A DNA stretch of 8,776 bases from Thermoguttaceae bacterium (lineage in GTDB: Bacteria; Planctomycetota; Planctomycetia; Pirellulales; Thermoguttaceae), in the NCBI GenBank assembly GCA_017549085.1, contig JAFYVO010000410.1, positions 1 to 8,776 of the forward strand. The letters are read 5' to 3'. The notes under the pieces are model-generated. The model saw nothing but the letters and a program-made list of their open reading frames with translations, made no database searches and was not told the DNA's origin. The stretch's first letter is position 1. Every line of letters begins with the position of its first letter. A program made the position numbers and the translations under genes. Below are positions 6,356 to 8,776 of the stretch, in pieces.

Positions 6356-7753
6356 ATGAAAAAATCGGTTTTTGCCGCCGCTCTCGCCTGCGGCGCGTTG
6401 GCGACGGTCGCGGCGGACGCGACGTTCGCTCAATCGTTGTTTGGTCGTCGTCCCCTTTTCCGCCGCGCGACTCCTTGGATTGTTGTTGAAACCGCGCCCT
6501 GCGAATGCGCTCCGGTCGCCGCGGCCGCCGTCGAAGCCGCTCCGGCCGCCGAAGCCGCTCCGGCCGCCGAAACCGCTCCCGCCGCTCAAGAAGCCGCTCC
6601 CGCCGCCGAAACCGCTCCGGCCGCTCAAGAAGTCGCGGTCGCGAAATCCGCCGAAGTCGCTCAACCCGAAGTTAAGGAAGCCGAAGCTATGAAAGCGTCG
6701 TTCTCCGTCGCCGAATTTGGTAAAACGCAAGAGGGCGAAACCGTCCAAATCTTCACGCTGACGAACGCGAACGGCGTCAACGCGAAAATTTTGGACTTCG
6801 GCGGCGTCCTTTACGAAATGAACGTCCCGGACAAAGACGGGAACCTCGGCAACGTTTCGTGCAACTACCCGACGGTTCCGGAATACCAAACCGTCCGTCC
6901 GTACTTCGGTTCGCTCGTCGGTCGTTACGGCAACCGCATCGCCAAGGGTAAATTCACCCTCGACGGAGTCGAATACACCCTGCCGGTCAACAACGGCGAA
7001 AACGCCCTCCACGGCGGTTTGAAGGGCTTCGACCAAGTCATTTGGGCCGCGACCCCCGCCGCCGACGAAAACGGCGCCTCGCTGACGCTCAAATACACGG
7101 CGAAAGACGGCGAAGAAGGGTACCCGGGCAATCTCGACGTCGTCGCCGTTTACACGCTCGGCAACGATAATACGCTGAAAATCGATTACGCCGCGACGAC
7201 CGACAAAGCGACCCCGGTCAACCTCACGAACCACACGTTCTGGAACCTCGGCGGCTCGACCTCCGGCACGATTCGCGACCACGTCCTGCAACTGAACGCG
7301 TCGCGCTACCTCCCGACCGACGGCGGCCTCATCCCGACCGGCGAAGTCGCGTCCGTCGAAGGCACGCCGCTTGATTTCCGTACCGCGAAACCGATCGGTC
7401 AAGACATCGACAAAATTACCGAAGAACAATTCAACGGCGGTTACGACCACTGCATCGTCCTCGACCAAGCGAAAGAAGGCGAAATGGGCCTCTGCGCGAT
7501 CGTCAAAGACCCGAAAACCGGCCGCGTGATGAAGATTGAAACGACCGAACCGGCCGTCCAATTCTACAGCGGCAACTTCCTCGACGGTTCGACGAAAGTC
7601 GGCGACTACGTTTACGCGAAGCACACCGCGTTCTGCCTCGAAACGCAACACTACCCGAACTCGCCGAACCAACCGGAGTTCCCGTCGACGATCCTGAAAC
7701 CGGGCGAAACCTACCGCCACACCACGGTTCACACCTTCTCCGTCGAGAAATAG
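6356..7753 (+). CDS. galM: Secreted aldose 1-epimerase (galactose mutarotase) with Ala/Pro/Glu linker
   Basis: This 465-residue protein interconverts alpha and beta anomers of aldoses such as glucose and galactose. Residues 1-25 (MKKSVFAAALACGALATVAADATFA) are a typical signal peptide with likely cleavage before Q26, so it acts outside the cytoplasm. Residues about 48-110 are an Ala/Pro/Glu/Gln-rich linker with tandem repeats. The GalM-family beta-sandwich domain spans about 115-465. It shows GNRIAKGKF (192-200), ENALHGG (215-221, H219), TNHTFWNLGG (291-300, catalytic acid H293), GGYDHC (361-366) and LETQHYPNSPNQP (428-440, catalytic base E429). All key residues are present. A TTG start at 6305 would add 17 residues ahead of the signal peptide. 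The ATG at 6356 is preferred because it gives a proper signal peptide, although its ribosome-binding site (AGAAAGAAG) is weak. Gene symbol is by family; the real substrate is unknown. Confidence 0.92.
   Translation: MKKSVFAAALACGALATVAADATFAQSLFGRRPLFRRATPWIVVETAPCECAPVAAAAVEAAPAAEAAPAAETAPAAQEAAPAAETAPAAQEVAVAKSAEVAQPEVKEAEAMKASFSVAEFGKTQEGETVQIFTLTNANGVNAKILDFGGVLYEMNVPDKDGNLGNVSCNYPTVPEYQTVRPYFGSLVGRYGNRIAKGKFTLDGVEYTLPVNNGENALHGGLKGFDQVIWAATPAADENGASLTLKYTAKDGEEGYPGNLDVVAVYTLGNDNTLKIDYAATTDKATPVNLTNHTFWNLGGSTSGTIRDHVLQLNASRYLPTDGGLIPTGEVASVEGTPLDFRTAKPIGQDIDKITEEQFNGGYDHCIVLDQAKEGEMGLCAIVKDPKTGRVMKIETTEPAVQFYSGNFLDGSTKVGDYVYAKHTAFCLETQHYPNSPNQPEFPSTILKPGETYRHTTVHTFSVEK
6533..6628 (+). repeat. 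18/21-base tandem repeats coding the Ala/Pro/Glu linker
   Basis: Five units in an 18-18-21-18-21 pattern encode variants of EAAPAA and ETAPAAQ. The first two units are identical at DNA level (GAAGCCGCTCCGGCCGCC). The later ones swap GAA-GCC for GAA-ACC and add a CAA codon. Such repeats can change copy number by slippage without breaking the frame, altering linker length. Confidence 0.85.
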
Positions 7754-7770
7754 TCGACGTTTTTTAGCCC

Positions 7771-7797
7771 TCGGACGCGTTAAAACGGCGCGTCCGA
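7771..7797 (+). terminator. Perfect 9-bp stem-loop after the epimerase gene
   Basis: TCGGACGCG (7771-7779) and CGCGTCCGA (7789-7797) enclose a 9-base loop, 17 bases after the stop codon. There is no T-run on the 3' side (the T-run lies before the stem at 7760-7765), so it is not a classic intrinsic terminator. It may end transcription weakly or protect the mRNA end. Confidence 0.4.
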
Positions 7798-7880
7798 CGC
7801 GTTGAAACGGTCGAAACGAAAAAAAAACGATAAAAAAAGGAAAATTTCACGTTTTTCGACTGTTATTTTCCGCCGTTTTT

Positions 7881-7889
7881 TGATACAAT
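7881..7889 (+). promoter_or_regulatory. Extended -10 promoter for the L7/L12-like gene
   Basis: TGATACAAT carries the TGN extension followed by TACAAT, one base from the consensus. No good -35 is present 16-18 bases upstream, which is tolerated in extended -10 promoters. The upstream DNA is AT-rich. Transcription would start near 7896, giving a leader of about 150 bases. Confidence 0.5.
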
Positions 7890-7916
7890 TCTTTTCGACG
7901 AAAGGGACGACGCGAC

Positions 7917-7965
7917 GAGCGATTTTTTTCGCTCCAAACGCCGTTCGTTCGACGGCGAGTCGCTC
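7917..7965 (+). other. Structured leader with mutually exclusive pairings
   Basis: GAGCGA (7917-7922) can pair with TCGCTC at 7929-7934, forming a hairpin with a six-T loop. It can instead pair with an identical TCGCTC at 7960-7965, enclosing the 6-bp hairpin CGCCGT/ACGGCG (7939-7944 with 7952-7957). One arm with two identical partners is the layout of an RNA switch. No known riboswitch class is recognised. Confidence 0.4.
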
Positions 7966-8047
7966 CGCTTCGGCGTAAGCTGAAAACGTTGGCGACTTGT
8001 CCTTGCACAAACGAAAGTTTCACCCTTAGCCGTACGGGGAAAAAATT

Positions 8048-8374
8048 ATGGCCTTATTTGAACTCGAAACTCCCGCTCACATCGTCATCGCCTGGGCCGA
8101 CAGCGAAGAAGGCGCCAAAGCCGTCTTGCGCGAAAACTACCCGACCGAAGAAGCGATCCGCGTTACGAAACGCCCCCGCGACGCGTGGGTCATTTCGAAA
8201 GCCGCGCTCGGCATCACCGGCAACGGCGCCGAAGTTTCCGACGTCGCTCGCGAATGCCTCGCTAAAGCCGCCGGCGATAAACTGCACGCGATTCGTTTGT
8301 TCATGAACGAAACCGGCGTCGACCTCGAACAAGCGCGCAAAACGATCGAATCGAACATCGTTTACGGTTGGTGA
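8048..8374 (+). CDS. Small protein with ribosomal L7/L12 C-terminal-like segment
   Basis: This is a 108-residue cytoplasmic protein with no signal peptide or membrane segment. The N-terminal half (MALFELETPAHIVIAWADSE, then a helix-like EEGAKAVLREN and strand-like DAWVIS) is not recognised. Residues about 76-102, GDKLHAIRLFMNETGVDLEQ and then ARKTIES, resemble the helix-turn-helix core of the ribosomal protein L7/L12 C-terminal domain, which has the pattern K-x-x-x-I-x-x-x-R-x-x-T-G-L-x-L-x-x-A-K-x-x-V-E. In L7/L12 that region contacts translation factors, but this protein lacks the L7/L12 N-terminal dimerisation domain and hinge, so it is a paralogue-like or stand-alone domain protein. A GGGGA site lies about 8 bases before the ATG. 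It sits behind a long structured leader. The gene is real on start signals and codon use; function is unknown. Confidence 0.8.
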   Translation: MALFELETPAHIVIAWADSEEGAKAVLRENYPTEEAIRVTKRPRDAWVISKAALGITGNGAEVSDVARECLAKAAGDKLHAIRLFMNETGVDLEQARKTIESNIVYGW

Positions 8375-8451
8375 TTCGTCGTTTCGTCGCTTCGACGCAA
8401 TAGAAAACTAACGACGGTTCGAGCGAACGGTTCGACGGGACGGCGACGTTC

Positions 8452-8466
8452 CGAGCGGGCCGCTCG
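8452..8466. repeat. Near-perfect palindrome
   Basis: CGAGCGG (8452-8458) and CCGCTCG (8460-8466) flank one central G. It lies 78 bases after the stop of the L7/L12-like gene. As RNA it would form a 5-bp stem with a 5-base loop. No T-run follows. Confidence 0.4.
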
Positions 8467-8508
8467 TTCGACGCGACGGCGAAAGCCGATATTAACGTCG
8501 ACCTTCGA

Positions 8509-8575
8509 CGGAGAACCTAAGGGCGCGCTTGATTTTCTATCGGCCTTTATATCGAGCGCGCCGGTTCTACGTCCG
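8509..8575. other. Long imperfect hairpin, candidate structured RNA or DNA element
   Basis: Three stacked helices: CGGA/TCCG (8509-8512 with 8572-8575), GAACC/GGTTC (8513-8517 with 8563-8567) and a 12-bp GGCGCGCTTGAT/ATCGAGCGCGCC (8522-8533 with 8551-8562, one T-G wobble). A 4-base bulge interrupts each side (TAAG on the left, TACG on the right), and the loop has 17 bases. No T-run follows on either strand, so it is not an ordinary terminator. No RNA family is recognised. Confidence 0.5.
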
Positions 8576-8776
8576 AGCGGTCGCGGCGGCGCGTTTCGAC
8601 TTTTCTTGCGTCGGCGCGTTTCCCAAAAGCGACGCCTTGTCTTGACGGCGTTTCTTGGCCGTTTGCGCGCCTGGAACGTCTTATCGCGGCGCGTCGCTCG
8701 ACGTTGGGCGATTTTTTTTCGTCGCTTTTCGTCTGTTAAATTTTTTGTTCCAATTTACCGAAAATAGCGAACAACT

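Larger units (their letters stand above)
8375..8776. other. Gene-free right end
   Basis: These 402 bases carry no coding sequence I can support. The first 200 hold the palindrome at 8452-8466 and the hairpin at 8509-8575. A weak stem-loop (ACGCC at 8632-8636 with GGCGT at 8647-8651) is followed by TTCTT. The last 70 bases become AT-rich (about 8709-8776), as if approaching a promoter for a gene beyond the edge, but no clear -35/-10 pair is seen. Confidence 0.5.

Noticed and set aside
6275..7732. 485-codon open frame on the minus strand opposite the epimerase gene
   Set aside because: Same codon-register artefact; low-complexity Arg/Val/Phe/Gly product and no start signal.
7989..8306. 105-codon plus-strand frame overlapping the L7/L12-like gene in another frame
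   Set aside because: Ser/Pro/Lys-rich shadow product; the 8048 start has a good ribosome-binding site and a recognisable C-terminal motif.

Overview
The window looks like chromosomal DNA of a planctomycete, possibly a gut-associated Thermoguttaceae/Pirellulales-type lineage. It is GC-rich, with extremely frequent CGTCG/GACG words. It carries an excisionase-type helix-turn-helix protein with an acidic tail and C-terminal membrane anchor, an architecture I associate with planctomycetes. Genes are single and widely spaced, each with its own promoter-like and hairpin elements. This placement is inference from style and protein families; no rRNA or other marker gene is present. No tRNA, rRNA, CRISPR array, insertion sequence or phage gene was found.

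Left half, minus strand. Four genes are read right to left: glgP (alpha-glucan phosphorylase, 3460-5619), a small membrane-anchored hypothetical protein (2517-2951), the tail-anchored HTH protein (644-2245), and the N-terminal 135 residues of an FAD-dependent oxidoreductase that runs off the left edge (1-407). Gaps of about 235-510 bases separate them. Each gap holds its own terminator or promoter signals, so they look like separate transcription units rather than one operon. The clearest are the terminator after the HTH gene (553-595) and near-consensus sigma-70-type promoters for the oxidoreductase (510-537) and for the small protein (3064-3092).

Right half, plus strand. A 736-base divergent region separates glgP from a secreted aldose 1-epimerase (galM-like, 6356-7753). 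The epimerase has a signal peptide and an Ala/Pro/Glu tandem-repeat linker ahead of a complete catalytic domain, and an excellent promoter (6244-6272) drives it. A small 108-residue protein (8048-8374) follows, whose C-terminus resembles the C-terminal domain of ribosomal protein L7/L12. It sits behind a roughly 150-base leader that can fold in alternative ways. The last 400 bases have no gene but contain a strong 67-nt imperfect hairpin (8509-8575).

Functionally, glgP (glycogen or maltodextrin to glucose-1-phosphate) and the exported mutarotase (anomer interconversion of free sugars) both serve carbohydrate use and are divergently transcribed, so shared control is possible but unproven. The most unusual items are the membrane-tethered DNA-binding protein with a perfect 18-bp palindrome just upstream of its start, the L7/L12-like protein with its switch-like leader, and the unassigned structured element at 8509-8575. 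I saw no clear multi-gene defence or novel effector system here.
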